DNA of 64,000 nucleotides from Colwellia sp. GTDB taxonomy: Bacteria > Pseudomonadota > Gammaproteobacteria > Enterobacterales > Alteromonadaceae. The stretch spans positions 1 through 64,000 of the forward strand of contig NVWU01000009.1 of NCBI GenBank assembly GCA_002733765.1. Reading direction: 5' to 3'. Position numbers and translations under genes: made by a program. Below, in pieces: positions 38,782 to 48,917 of the stretch. Each line of letters begins with the position of its first letter. The first letter of the stretch is position 1. Under the pieces are notes generated by a model, which worked only from the letters and a program-made list of their open reading frames with translations, did not search any database and was not told where the DNA came from.

Positions 38782-39071
38782 CTTTCAGCCTCTTTTAAAA
38801 TCGGTTAAAATAGTCTCTATTCACCTTACTCTGAGAAAGTTGTTATTGTGTGTCAATTTTTAGTGCTGAATCTTGGCCGCAATGCTGAGAACTTCAATTA
38901 AAAGACTATGAGAATGACAACAAGTGAAGAAGAGTAAAAATAAAACGAATCTTGCACTTCAAGCGATGGTCTGCATCTGCTAAAATCGCGAGCAACAACA
39001 AATTATAGCCTAGATTCTCGATATTATAGAGATCGGCTTTATCAGCTATACCTTAAATAAATGAGATAAAG

Positions 39072-41000
39072 ATGTTAGAAAATATTCGAGAAAGCTCGCA
39101 GGGCATGACAGCAAAAATTATTCTTGGCCTGGTTATATTAACTTTTGCTGTTGCTGGTCTTGGTAGCTACACTAATTCTGCTGACACTTCAGTTGCGACG
39201 GTTAATGGTGAAAAAATTAGTCAGCAAGCTTTCAATAAAGCTTATCAAGCACAACGTAACCGTATGGCTCAACAATTTGGCGATATGTTTGATACTTTGT
39301 CTAATGATAGTAACTATATGGCTAATTTTCGCCAAGGTGTTTTAGATAATCTAATTAACGAACGATTAATAGATCAAAGTGCAGAAAGCCTTGCTATTCG
39401 TGTATCAGATGAGCAACTTAAAAAAACTATAAGAGAAATGCCTGAATTTCAAGTTGATGGCGTTTTTGATAATAATCGCTACTTGGCTATTATTAACCAA
39501 TCTGGTTTTTTTCAATCATCAAACTTTCGAGATTATCTACGTGTTGAAATGACTCGTCGCCAATTATCTCAAGCACTTGTTTCTACTGAATTCAACCTAC
39601 CTTATCAAGAAAAATTACAATTAGCGTTGCAAAATCAAACCCGTGATATCCGTTTTGCGACTCTGTCAGCAAAACAGTTTGAGGCCGGAATTGACGTTAG
39701 TGAAGACGAAATTAAAACGTACTATCAAGCGAATCAAATACGCTTTGAGAATAAAGAACAAGTTAAAGTAGACTATATCCGTTTAACGGTTGCCGATATC
39801 GCTAAAAATATTCAGGTTAGTGATGAAGACGTTGCCAGCTATTATCAAGCTAATATAGCCAACTTTACTCAAGCGGAACAACGTCGAGTTTCACATATTC
39901 TTATCGAGTTTACTGAAGGTGATAGTAATAGTGAAGCGACAGCCAAAACACAAGCTGAAACTGTATTAACTCGAATTGCGCAAGGAGAAGACTTTGCTAC
40001 GCTTGCTAAAGAATTATCAAATGATACATTTAGTGGTGAAAATGGTGGTGATTTAGATTTTATTGACACAGGCGTAATGGAGCCAAGTTTTGATGAAGCG
40101 GTTTTTGCATTAGCAACCGTTGGTGATACCACCGAACTAGTCAAAACTAGCTTTGGTTACCATGTGATTAAGTTGACTGAGCTTAAACAGCAAGTTATTC
40201 AAAGTTTAGCTGAGGTTAAAGCTGAGTTACAGGTTAAAGTGAGTAATGAAAAAGCACAAGATGAATTCTACACACAAACTCAAGAAATGGCACGGGTAAG
40301 CTTTGAGTTTCCCGACAGTCTTGAAGACGCTGCTACTGAAGTAAATACTGAAATAGAAACCTCAACGTGGTTATCTAATTCGGGACTAAATACTAATAAT
40401 ATAGCCCCTTTTAATGACCCTAAAGTACTTAATGCAGCCTTTTCTGATTTAGTTTTACAAGACAGTCTAAACTCAGATATTATTGAATTGAATGATAATG
40501 AAGCCTTAGTATTACGTTTAAATACCTATCAAAAAGCGAGTGTTAAGCCGTTAATAGAAGTACAAACGCAAATAGAAGCAATATTGGTGGCACAAAAGGC
40601 GACTGAAAAAGCACAAAGTACGATACAAGCACTATTGGTTCAATTTAAAGCAGGCAATGACATTACAGAGCAGTTAACTAAGCATTATGTTAGTTTTACC
40701 GCCAAAGAAAATGTTGAGCGTTATAGTGCTGACTTAGATCAAAGTATTACTCGTGAGGCGTTTATATTACCTCACCCTACAGAAGGGATTATTTCAGCAT
40801 CAACCGTTGCATTAAGTAATGGCGATTTAGCGTTAGTTGAGGTACAAGCGGTTAATGTCATCGATTCAATTGCTAACCCACAACTTGCTCAACAACAAAC
40901 TTCTCAGTTAGCCCAATCTGCGTATAAAAGCTATGTTGATTCATTAAGAATTGATGCTAAAATTACCCATGCTAAAGTAGCTGAGCCGACAAACTATTAA
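39072..41000 (+). CDS. ppiD: Periplasmic folding chaperone PpiD (membrane-anchored SurA-like)
   Basis: 642 residues. A single N-terminal membrane segment (about 15-34) anchors it in the inner membrane facing the periplasm. SurA-N-like chaperone region (35-200), parvulin domain (about 260-360: RRVSHILIEF, GGDLDFIDTGVMEPSFDEAVF, SFGYHVIKL), then a second degenerate region. It helps outer-membrane and secreted proteins leave the Sec translocon. Own promoter presumed. Confidence 0.94.
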   Translation: MLENIRESSQGMTAKIILGLVILTFAVAGLGSYTNSADTSVATVNGEKISQQAFNKAYQAQRNRMAQQFGDMFDTLSNDSNYMANFRQGVLDNLINERLIDQSAESLAIRVSDEQLKKTIREMPEFQVDGVFDNNRYLAIINQSGFFQSSNFRDYLRVEMTRRQLSQALVSTEFNLPYQEKLQLALQNQTRDIRFATLSAKQFEAGIDVSEDEIKTYYQANQIRFENKEQVKVDYIRLTVADIAKNIQVSDEDVASYYQANIANFTQAEQRRVSHILIEFTEGDSNSEATAKTQAETVLTRIAQGEDFATLAKELSNDTFSGENGGDLDFIDTGVMEPSFDEAVFALATVGDTTELVKTSFGYHVIKLTELKQQVIQSLAEVKAELQVKVSNEKAQDEFYTQTQEMARVSFEFPDSLEDAATEVNTEIETSTWLSNSGLNTNNIAPFNDPKVLNAAFSDLVLQDSLNSDIIELNDNEALVLRLNTYQKASVKPLIEVQTQIEAILVAQKATEKAQSTIQALLVQFKAGNDITEQLTKHYVSFTAKENVERYSADLDQSITREAFILPHPTEGIISASTVALSNGDLALVEVQAVNVIDSIANPQLAQQQTSQLAQSAYKSYVDSLRIDAKITHAKVAEPTNY

Positions 41001-41015
41001 AGGCGAAGAAACCAA

Positions 41016-41037
41016 TGGCGGGTTTTTAAACCCGCCA
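41016..41037. terminator. Hairpin between convergent ppiD and sapF
   Basis: GGCGGGTTT / AAACCCGCC perfect stem. No strong T-run on either side, but the position between two convergent genes suggests a bidirectional terminator. Confidence 0.6.
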
Positions 41038-41091
41038 CATTCTACATTGCGGTATTCAATAGCAGACTTATTAAAGGTAATTCTCTAAATA

Positions 41092-41880
41092 TTATTTTCT
41101 TTTAGGTTTTAGTTGGAAACTCTGACTTAGTAGCAGCTTTTGAGTTACTTTATGTTGTGGACTACTCATCACATCACGTGTTTTACCTGATTCAACCACC
41201 TCTCCTTGCGATAACACCATAATATTATCACTAAAGTGGCGAATTACACCTAGATTATGAGAAATTAGAATATAAGCTAAGCCCATTTGTTGTTGTAGGT
41301 CTAGCAACAAATTAATCATTTGTGAACGTAATGACGGGTCTAGTGATGCTAATGCTTCATCGAGTATTATCACTTTAGGCTGTAATATAATAGCTCTAGC
41401 TAGCGAAATGCGCTGCTTTTGACCACCAGAGAACATATGAGGATAAAAATTCATATGATCGCCCAACAAGCCAACTTTTTGTAATGTGGTACGAATAAGT
41501 TCTTTTCGTTTTTTTTCATCAAATGGCGTGTTGAGTTTTAGCGGCTCATCGAGTAATTGTAAAATAGTTAAACTTGGATTTAGCGTCGTACCTGAATCTT
41601 GGAATATCATCCGAATGTGTTGGCATCTTTTTTTATAGCTAGTATTTTCTAGTGTCTGACCATTTAAATAAATACAGCCACTACTTGCTAGCTCTGCGCC
41701 AACTAATAACTTAGCTAACGTTGACTTTCCCGAGCCAGTATCACCAATAATTGCTAACGTTTGATGTGCTTCAACACTAAAAGAAATCGGCGCTAAAACC
41801 ATGGTTTCTTTTTTATTAAACCAATAATTCTTATGTCGATATGACTTACTAAGATCTTTTACTTCAAGTAACTCTGACAT
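41092..41880 (-). CDS. sapF: ABC transporter ATP-binding protein SapF
   Basis: 262 residues. Oligopeptide-type ABC ATPase: Walker A GDTGSGKSTLAK, signature FSGGQKQRISLARAI, Walker B VIILDEALASLDP. Last gene of a five-gene set; it starts 1 base after sapD ends. With SapD it powers the SapBC permease. In other bacteria Sap is linked to antimicrobial peptide resistance, potassium uptake or putrescine export, so the substrate is uncertain. Confidence 0.92.
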   Translation of the reverse strand: MSELLEVKDLSKSYRHKNYWFNKKETMVLAPISFSVEAHQTLAIIGDTGSGKSTLAKLLVGAELASSGCIYLNGQTLENTSYKKRCQHIRMIFQDSGTTLNPSLTILQLLDEPLKLNTPFDEKKRKELIRTTLQKVGLLGDHMNFYPHMFSGGQKQRISLARAIILQPKVIILDEALASLDPSLRSQMINLLLDLQQQMGLAYILISHNLGVIRHFSDNIMVLSQGEVVESGKTRDVMSSPQHKVTQKLLLSQSFQLKPKRK

Positions 41881-41881
41881 A

Positions 41882-42904
41882 TTAGCACGCGCCCTTGATT
41901 ATTTTTTTAGGAGGACTTTTAAGTGGTGTTAGGGGGAAGTGGCAACTAACTTTATGACCATGGAAATTAGTTACCGAGGGGGCTTTCACACAAGCTTGTT
42001 GCGCTCTAGGACATCGTGGACCTAAGCGACAGCCAATAGGTAAATGTTGTAAAAGGGGAATACTGCCGGGTAATGTTTTTAATCGTGATTTTGCCGGTAA
42101 ATGTAAATTAGCACTGGGGCTACTATCAACTAAAGCCCGGGTATAAGGGTGCAATGGTTTACTAAATATTTGTGTTGTTGTACCTGCTTCAACAAATTGG
42201 CCACTATACATTACCGTAATGGTATTGGTCCAATAGGTTATATTTTCTAAATCATGACTGATCAATAAAATAGACATGTTTTTCAATTGGTTTAAGCTGG
42301 CTAATAATCTAAATATCTGTCCTTCATTGGTGTTTTCCATTGCTGCGGTTGGCTCATCTGCAATCAATAAAATAGGTCTTCTTGCTAAGGCCATTGCTAT
42401 CATCACCCGTTGGCACAACGCTTCAGTTAACTGATGCGGGTAACTGGCAAGACAACTACGGTGGTTTTTTATGCCGACTTTATGTAAGAGTTTAATCGCA
42501 GCAGCTTGACGTTGCTGTTTTCTTTGCCAAAAAAAACCGGATAGCTGACCACTATCAATGGCTTCTGTTAACTGTTCGCCAATGGCTGTTGTGGGATCTA
42601 GACAAGCCATTGGCTCTTGAAAAATCATGGCAATATCGCGAGAGAGTAATGCTTTTCGTTCTTCAATTGATAGGCGTAATAAGTCAATGCCGCGCCAATG
42701 AAATCTATCTGCATGAACATGCCACTTATCATCTAGAACACCAACTAATGCTTGTGCTAATAAGGATTTTCCAGAGCCTGATTCACCCACTAATCCTCTC
42801 ACTTCGCCTTCTTTCATCGATAAACTGACTTTATCTACGGCAAGTATATTTTGCTCATCATGAATGAGCTCAATCGATAAATTTCTAATATCAAGTAAAT
42901 TCAT
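41882..42904 (-). CDS. sapD: ABC transporter ATP-binding protein SapD
   Basis: 340 residues. Walker A GESGSGKSLLAQ, LIADEPTAAME (Walker B), and a C-terminal oligopeptide/dipeptide transporter extension with Cys-rich CRLGPRCPRAQQAC. The signature region reads HQLTEALCQRVMIAMAL rather than LSGGQ, as in the SapD/DppD group. Its start overlaps the sapC stop by one base (TAATG). Confidence 0.92.
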   Translation of the reverse strand: MNLLDIRNLSIELIHDEQNILAVDKVSLSMKEGEVRGLVGESGSGKSLLAQALVGVLDDKWHVHADRFHWRGIDLLRLSIEERKALLSRDIAMIFQEPMACLDPTTAIGEQLTEAIDSGQLSGFFWQRKQQRQAAAIKLLHKVGIKNHRSCLASYPHQLTEALCQRVMIAMALARRPILLIADEPTAAMENTNEGQIFRLLASLNQLKNMSILLISHDLENITYWTNTITVMYSGQFVEAGTTTQIFSKPLHPYTRALVDSSPSANLHLPAKSRLKTLPGSIPLLQHLPIGCRLGPRCPRAQQACVKAPSVTNFHGHKVSCHFPLTPLKSPPKKIIKGAC

Positions 42905-43797
42905 TAGCGTTCCTTACGCACTTTAAGCGCATGACGAATCCCTTCACCGACAAGGTTAGTTGCCACCACGGCAAATAAAATAGCTAAACCGGGTAAGTAA
43001 ACTGTCCATGGGGCAATATAAAATAAATCTAAACCATTCGCTAAGGTTGCGCCCCATTCAGGTAATGGAACTTGTGCACCTAACCCTAAAAAGCCTAACG
43101 TGGCAATATCTAAAATAGCCGCTGATTGCGCTAAGGTTGCTTGCCCCATAATTCTATCGGTAATATTAGGAAATATTGAATAATATAAAATTCTAAATGG
43201 ACTTGCTCCATCTAGCCTTGAGGCAAGTACATAATCTTTCCGAGATTCTTCTTTTACTGCGTAGCGAGTGATATGAATAAACTGAGGGATGAGTACTAGC
43301 ACTACAGCCCATACGGTGTTGCCTATACTAGGCCCTAATATGGCAACAATAATAATGGCGAGTAATAAAGATGGAATGGATAATATTACATCGAGAAAAT
43401 GATTAAGAAAGCTAGATTTAAGGCCTGACGTTAACGCGGATAATGAGCCAATTATCACACCAATAACCAGTGAGATAATGACAACAATAAAGCTAAGGCC
43501 AAAGGTTAATGACGTACCATACATTAAGCGTGATAACATATCTCGGCCTAACTCATCCGTGCCTAGTAGATAACTAACATTACCGTCAATATGCCATGCA
43601 GGTGGCAGTAATAGCATATCTAGTTGCCCTTCAACGGGAGAGTGTGGGGCTAAAAGTGGTCCGAAAATAGCGAGCACTATCAAAAATAAAAAACAGCTAA
43701 ATCCTAGCATTGCAACAGGTGTTTTGCGAAAAATTAACCAAAGTTGCATAAACGGAGAAGGAAAAATTTCCTCTAAATATATCTTATCGCGCGCCAT
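42904..43797 (-). CDS. sapC: ABC transporter permease SapC
   Basis: 297 residues, about six membrane segments, N-terminal OppC_N-type segment and the permease EAA-like loop (DGASPFRILYYSIFPN). GTDELGRDMLSRLMYG is characteristic of DppC/OppC/SapC. It overlaps the sapB end by 14 bases, showing translational coupling. Confidence 0.93.
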   Translation of the reverse strand: MARDKIYLEEIFPSPFMQLWLIFRKTPVAMLGFSCFLFLIVLAIFGPLLAPHSPVEGQLDMLLLPPAWHIDGNVSYLLGTDELGRDMLSRLMYGTSLTFGLSFIVVIISLVIGVIIGSLSALTSGLKSSFLNHFLDVILSIPSLLLAIIIVAILGPSIGNTVWAVVLVLIPQFIHITRYAVKEESRKDYVLASRLDGASPFRILYYSIFPNITDRIMGQATLAQSAAILDIATLGFLGLGAQVPLPEWGATLANGLDLFYIAPWTVYLPGLAILFAVVATNLVGEGIRHALKVRKER

Positions 43798-44815
43798 ATT
43801 TATTTCCTCTAGCGAGTGGGTTTAACGCGGCATAAATAAAATCTGTTAGGATGTGAACGATAAAAATAAAGCATGACAAAACTAATAGGCCACTCTCAAT
43901 TGCAGTATAGTCCCTTTGATAAATACTTTCTATCAGCCAACGTCCTATACCTGGCCAGCTAAAAATAACTTCAGTAACCATTGCAATGGTTACCAAGTTC
44001 GCAAATTGTAAACCAACATGACGAATTATTTTGATTAATGAATTTCTGATGGCGTGACGAAAAATAATTTGTTGAAAAGTTAACCCTTTAGCACTGGCAG
44101 CACGAATATAGCTAGTTTCTAATACTTCGATCATTGAGGTACGGGCTAACCGAATAAAAATTGTAGCGGGAGCTACTGCAATGACACAAGCAGGTAGAAT
44201 AATATGGGCGGTAGCATCAATAAAGGCCTGCCATTTATAGGGGCTGTCACTCAGAAGAATATCTATAAACTGAATGCCGGTTACTGACTTTATCTCAAAT
44301 AATAAACTTATTTGTCCAGCAGAAGGAAACCAACCTAGGCTGATAGAAAAAGTTAAAATAGCTAACAAGCCTAGCCAAAATACCGGTATTGAATAACCTA
44401 ACATTGACAGGGATAAAATTAAATTATCAGTGAACTTATTATGTTTTATTGCGGCAAGAAAACCTAAGGGAATACCAATAAACATAGCGATGAACAGTGC
44501 AACTAAACTGAGTTCAATCGTCGCAGGTAATAAAGTAACTATTTCAGTACTAATATCTGATTGGCTTGCCATTGATAAGCCTAAATCACCATTAATTATA
44601 TGGCTGAGATAAGTAATGTATTGCCAGAAAATATTACGGTGAGTTTGATAAGCATCATTGAGTTCAATAAGTTGACTTGGTGTCGCGTTAATAGCGCCCG
44701 TTAGATTAATTATTGTCTCGCCAGGAAATAAAAAATTAAGGCTAAATGACAACAGTGTCAGTAATAACATGGTGAAAATAAATAGGCTTAATCGACGTAA
44801 AGTAAAAACTAGCAT
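43784..44815 (-). CDS. sapB: ABC transporter permease SapB
   Basis: 343 residues, about six membrane segments. DppB-like permease with EAA-type loop (SYIRAASAKGLTFQQIIFRHAIRNS). Starts 2 bases after sapA ends. Slightly longer than E. coli SapB (321). Confidence 0.93.
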   Translation of the reverse strand: MLVFTLRRLSLFIFTMLLLTLLSFSLNFLFPGETIINLTGAINATPSQLIELNDAYQTHRNIFWQYITYLSHIINGDLGLSMASQSDISTEIVTLLPATIELSLVALFIAMFIGIPLGFLAAIKHNKFTDNLILSLSMLGYSIPVFWLGLLAILTFSISLGWFPSAGQISLLFEIKSVTGIQFIDILLSDSPYKWQAFIDATAHIILPACVIAVAPATIFIRLARTSMIEVLETSYIRAASAKGLTFQQIIFRHAIRNSLIKIIRHVGLQFANLVTIAMVTEVIFSWPGIGRWLIESIYQRDYTAIESGLLVLSCFIFIVHILTDFIYAALNPLARGNKYGAR

Positions 44816-44817
44816 GA

Positions 44818-46503
44818 TTAATTTACACCTGTATTAAGGGTATTATTTCTTTTACGTGGGAGGCTTTGTTCTATCGCTGTTTTTTTATGGGTTAAATTAC
44901 GCTTGGTTACGGGGTAAAAATTGATACCACCAAAAGGAGCTAGAATATTACCTATTACATTGTTACCCCGGGCTTGATAACGCTTTGAGTGCGCAATTGG
45001 AATTAGAGGTACTTCTTGTGTCAGTATCGCCATCGCTTGTGCATAGTATTTTTTTCTTTGATTAATATTAGTCGTTTGTAATGCTTTTTTTATAATAGCA
45101 TCATACTTTTGGTTACACCAAAAGGTATTATTGGTGCCAGTTTGTGTAGCGGAACAACTTAGCATAGGCGTGAAAAAATTATTAGGATCAGGGTGTTCAG
45201 CAGACCAGCCTAATAAAAAACTTTGATGTTCACCATGTTTCAATCGTTGTAAAAAAGTGTTCGATTCATTACTAATAATATTAACTTTTATATTAATTCT
45301 TTTTAAGTCACTTTGAATGAGCTTAGCCATAGTGATAGCATTCGGGTTGTAAGGCGCTTTAATTGGCATAACCCATAAATCCATAGAGAATCCCTTCGAG
45401 TAACCAGCAAAAGTTAGTAAACGTTTTGCTAAGACAGGATTAAATTCTTGTTTAGGAATACTTTGATCAAAAGCCCATGATGTTTTGGGTAATATTGAAT
45501 TAGCCATTTCAGCCTTTCCTTGATATACCGCTTCTAGCAAGGTCTTTTTATTAATAGCATAATTGACTGCTTGTCTAACCAGTTTATTATCAAAAGGCGC
45601 TTTGTTAACATTAAAACCCAAATAACTAACATTTAATGCCGTTACTGCTTCTAATCGTAAATCATTATGCTGAGTTATCTTCTCATGAGCAATAGGGTAA
45701 GCCGCTACATCACACTCTTTTGCCAGTAGTTTGGTTAATCTACCCGTATTACTTGGGGTTATATCAAAAACTAGTTGCTCAATTTGTGCTGGTTCTCGCC
45801 AGTATTGTTCGTGGCGATAAAAGCGTATTAATGAGCCAACGCGATATTCTTTTAACTTAAAAGGCCCTGTTCCTATTGGGTGAGTATCTATATCTGATTT
45901 AGCCTTTTGTTTAGTCAGTTGCTCAGCATATTCGGCAGATAAAATAATAGCAAAATCAGTTGCAAGGTTAGCGAGAAAAGAATTGTTAGCGTGAGACAAA
46001 TGAAATCGTATGGTGTAATCATTAATTTTTTCAATTTTATCAATTACTTTACTTAACCCTATATTTTGGAAAAAAGGGTAATGTCCACCAGAAACTAAGT
46101 GATATGGATGCTCAACATCTAAAGCGCGATTAAAACTAAAAATCACGTCGTCGGCATTTAAAAACCTGCTGGGGGTAAAATAATCAGTATGATGAAAAAC
46201 AACATTTTTTCGTAAATAAAAAGTGACTTTTTTTCCATCACGCGTAACATGCCAAGACTTAGCTAATGCAGGGCTTAGGGTGTTTTTATTGCCCTGGTAA
46301 GTAATTAATCTATCGTATAATTGGTTTGATGTAGCATCTATTGTGGTACTCGACGTAACTAGTTGAGGGTTGAAGGTTTCTGGTGAACCTTCAGCGCAGT
46401 AAATAACACTACGCTCACTTAATGACAGCTTACCTTCCTCATTACAGGCGGTTAACAGTAATAAGCTGAGAAGGCTTATAGTAATAAATTTACGATAATT
46501 CAT
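44818..46503 (-). CDS. sapA: Peptide-binding lipoprotein SapA (ABC transporter)
   Basis: 561 residues from ATG 46503, chosen because it opens directly into a signal peptide ending at lipobox LTAC; an ATG at 46521 would add six residues. Family 5 solute-binding protein fold (SPETFNPQLVTSST, SWHVTRDGKKVTFYLRKNV, PIGTGPFKLKEYR). Being a lipoprotein, it is tethered in the periplasm. It overlaps the end of pspF by 14 bases, so sap expression is tied to pspF transcription. Confidence 0.92.
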   Translation of the reverse strand: MNYRKFITISLLSLLLLTACNEEGKLSLSERSVIYCAEGSPETFNPQLVTSSTTIDATSNQLYDRLITYQGNKNTLSPALAKSWHVTRDGKKVTFYLRKNVVFHHTDYFTPSRFLNADDVIFSFNRALDVEHPYHLVSGGHYPFFQNIGLSKVIDKIEKINDYTIRFHLSHANNSFLANLATDFAIILSAEYAEQLTKQKAKSDIDTHPIGTGPFKLKEYRVGSLIRFYRHEQYWREPAQIEQLVFDITPSNTGRLTKLLAKECDVAAYPIAHEKITQHNDLRLEAVTALNVSYLGFNVNKAPFDNKLVRQAVNYAINKKTLLEAVYQGKAEMANSILPKTSWAFDQSIPKQEFNPVLAKRLLTFAGYSKGFSMDLWVMPIKAPYNPNAITMAKLIQSDLKRINIKVNIISNESNTFLQRLKHGEHQSFLLGWSAEHPDPNNFFTPMLSCSATQTGTNNTFWCNQKYDAIIKKALQTTNINQRKKYYAQAMAILTQEVPLIPIAHSKRYQARGNNVIGNILAPFGGINFYPVTKRNLTHKKTAIEQSLPRKRNNTLNTGVN

Positions 46504-47653
46504 CTGGAACACTACCATCAAGTAATTTATATTTTTTTAAGTAACCTCTCAGTTGATGATAGGTCAACTCAAGTGCTTGGGCGGTTTTCTTTTGATTGTA
46601 TTGACAATGTGCTAAGGCTGACTTAATCAAATCAATCTCATAGTTTTGTGACAACAATTTTAGTGATTGTGGAAAAACGGTGCTAATTGCTGATAGTGAT
46701 AAAGACGCTTCTTTGATATTTCTATTCTCAGCTAGGTTGTTCGTTATTGAGCTATCTGATTGTTGAGTACTGCTTTCATACGAAGGTATTGTGGCACATT
46801 CCGGTACATGCGTTCTATCTATTGTTTTAATAAGCTGAGTTGGCCTAAAGGGGGATTCAAAGGGATCAATAATTAAATCATGCACAGGTAAATGAGGATT
46901 ATTACAGCGATAAACACTGCGCTCAACCACATTTTTCAATTCTCGAATATTACCCGGCCAAGCATAATTTAACATGGTCTGTTTAGCTTTTTCAGTGAAG
47001 CCACTAAATAGCTCGAACTCTAATTCTCGCGCCATATTTATAGCAAAGTGTTCTGCCAACATGAGAATATCGTCAAGCCGCTCCCTTAATGGCGGTAAGG
47101 TAATAACATCAAAGGCTAAGCGGTCAAGCAAATCGGCTCTAAACTGACCCGAAGCGGCTAAGGTCGGTAAATCTTCATTGGTTGCTGCAACTAAACGCAC
47201 ATCGGTAGTAATTGTTCGTGAGCCGCCAACGCGTTCAAATTCACCATACTCCACTACACGTAATAATTTTTCTTGAATTGCCCCTGAAGTATTCGCTATT
47301 TCATCTAAAAATAGGGTGCCATTATCTGCCCGTTCAAATCGGCCTTCGTGACGTTTATTTGCGCCAGTAAAAGCGCCAGAGTCATAACCAAAGAGTTCAG
47401 TTTCAAGTAAATTTTCATTTAGTGCAGCACAGTTAAGTTTTAAATAACTTTGTTCCCAACGTTTTGATAAATAATGTAAACGCGCAGCAACTAACTCTTT
47501 ACCTGTACCACGTTCGCCAATAATTAATACCGGCTTACTCAATAGCGCAATTTGTGATATTTGTTCTAATACTTCTAAAAAGCAGTTAGATTGACCAAGA
47601 AGATTATCTTGTTTATTAAAGCGCGCCATGGCTTGACCTAATGATGATACCAA
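46490..47653 (-). CDS. pspF: Phage-shock operon transcriptional activator PspF
   Basis: 387 residues. Sigma-54 enhancer-binding AAA+ protein without an N-terminal receiver domain. Walker A GERGTGKE, the sigma-54 contact loop GAFTGA, LFLDEIA, then a Fis-type helix-turn-helix at the C-terminus (KKTAQALELTYHQLRGYLKKY). It drives pspA and is itself restrained by PspA. Divergent from pspA; a linker of about 70 residues between the ATPase and the HTH makes it longer than E. coli PspF (325). Confidence 0.95.
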   Translation of the reverse strand: MVSSLGQAMARFNKQDNLLGQSNCFLEVLEQISQIALLSKPVLIIGERGTGKELVAARLHYLSKRWEQSYLKLNCAALNENLLETELFGYDSGAFTGANKRHEGRFERADNGTLFLDEIANTSGAIQEKLLRVVEYGEFERVGGSRTITTDVRLVAATNEDLPTLAASGQFRADLLDRLAFDVITLPPLRERLDDILMLAEHFAINMARELEFELFSGFTEKAKQTMLNYAWPGNIRELKNVVERSVYRCNNPHLPVHDLIIDPFESPFRPTQLIKTIDRTHVPECATIPSYESSTQQSDSSITNNLAENRNIKEASLSLSAISTVFPQSLKLLSQNYEIDLIKSALAHCQYNQKKTAQALELTYHQLRGYLKKYKLLDGSVPDELS

Positions 47654-47788
47654 CTCAAATAACTAAATAGGCTTGGTATTAGTTAAATTCACTAACAAAT
47701 AGTGTATTTTATTAATCGACGATATAATAGTATTTTTTAAATATTTAATAAGTTGATTAAATACATGATGTTACCATGTTTTGTCACG

Positions 47789-47804
47789 TTGGCGTAAAAC
47801 CTGA
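47789..47804 (+). promoter_or_regulatory. Possible sigma-54 promoter of pspA
   Basis: TTGGCGTAAAACCTGA has the -24 GG element of a sigma-54 promoter and roughly the right spacing, but the -12 element reads TG instead of GC. It lies about 110 bases before the pspA ATG in the pspF-pspA gap, where such a promoter is expected. Confidence 0.4.
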
Positions 47805-47910
47805 ATAATATGGAATATAAGTTTAACTTCAAATTTAACTTATTTTTTATTAAATATCATTAATTTGAACAATAAGTAAGCGCGTTAATTAAATATAAGA
47901 GGAAGTCGTT

Positions 47911-48570
47911 ATGGGTATTTTTTCAAGGTTTACCGATATTATTAATTCAAATATTAATAATTTATTAGATAAAGCTGAAGATCCGGCCAAAATGGTACGT
48001 TTGATCATTCAAGAAATGGAAGATACCTTAGTTGAGGTACGTTCAAGTTCAGCTAAAACACTAGCAGATAAAAAAGAACTCACTCGCCGAGTGATTCGTT
48101 TTGAAAATGAAGCACAACAATGGCAGGAAAAAGCGGAATTAGCATTAAGTAAAGACCGAGATGATTTAGCGCGTGCTGCGTTGATAGAAAAAAATAAAAG
48201 TAGTGAGAATGCCCAAGCATTGTCACAAGAATTAATACAGATTGAAGAGCATATCGTTAAGCTTCAGAGTGAAATTTCACAGCTGCAAGATAAGTTAGTA
48301 GATGCAAAATCACGACAAAAAGCTATTATAATACGAGAGAAAACAGTTAACTCTCGTTTAAAAGTGAAGAAAAATATTGAGAGTAATAAAGTGAATGATG
48401 CCTTAAGTCGCTTTGAACGTTATGAACGAAAAATTGATGATCTCGAAGGGCAAGTTGAATCGTATGATTTAGGGAGTAAATCATTAGCGGATGAAATTGC
48501 TGAGCTTGAATCCAACGAAAAAGTGGATGATGAGTTGGCTTCATTAAAAGCTAAAATGAAAAAGAAATAG
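47911..48570 (+). CDS. pspA: Phage shock protein A
   Basis: 219 residues, nearly all coiled coil (ESCRT-III/IM30 superfamily), starting MGIFSRFTDIINSNINNLLDKAEDP with an amphipathic membrane-binding helix. It binds and repairs stressed inner membrane and inhibits PspF. AGAGGAAG precedes the ATG. First gene of pspABC, divergent from pspF. Confidence 0.97.
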   Translation: MGIFSRFTDIINSNINNLLDKAEDPAKMVRLIIQEMEDTLVEVRSSSAKTLADKKELTRRVIRFENEAQQWQEKAELALSKDRDDLARAALIEKNKSSENAQALSQELIQIEEHIVKLQSEISQLQDKLVDAKSRQKAIIIREKTVNSRLKVKKNIESNKVNDALSRFERYERKIDDLEGQVESYDLGSKSLADEIAELESNEKVDDELASLKAKMKKK

Positions 48571-48689
48571 TATTAAGTTACCAATAGTTAGTTTCGAGTA
48601 GTGAATACTGATTGTTACTAGCTATCGAGTAAACTTAATCACTAAGTTAAGCGCTAAGTTTCGAAGAGGAAAATTTAAGGGGAAGTATT

Positions 48690-48917
48690 GTGGAAGAGAT
48701 CATTATGGCTCCGGTCATTATTTTTATGGTCTTCGTTGCGCCAATTTGGTTAGTCTTACATTACCGTAGTAAGGGACAAGTTAGCCAAGGGCTCAGTGAA
48801 GAAGAATATATCCAATTATCTGATTTATCAGAAATGGCCGACAAAATGGCCGATCGTATTAAAACCCTTGAATCCATTTTAGATGTGGAAACTCCAGACT
48901 GGAGGAATAAATTATGA
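48690..48917 (+). CDS. pspB: Phage shock protein B
   Basis: 75 residues; one N-terminal membrane segment (7-25) then a short coiled coil (EMADKMADRIKTLESILD), the PspB plan. GTG start at 48690 with AAGGGGAAG ahead. With PspC it senses membrane stress and draws PspA off PspF. Overlaps pspC by 4 bases (ATGA). Confidence 0.94.
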   Translation: MEEIIMAPVIIFMVFVAPIWLVLHYRSKGQVSQGLSEEEYIQLSDLSEMADKMADRIKTLESILDVETPDWRNKL

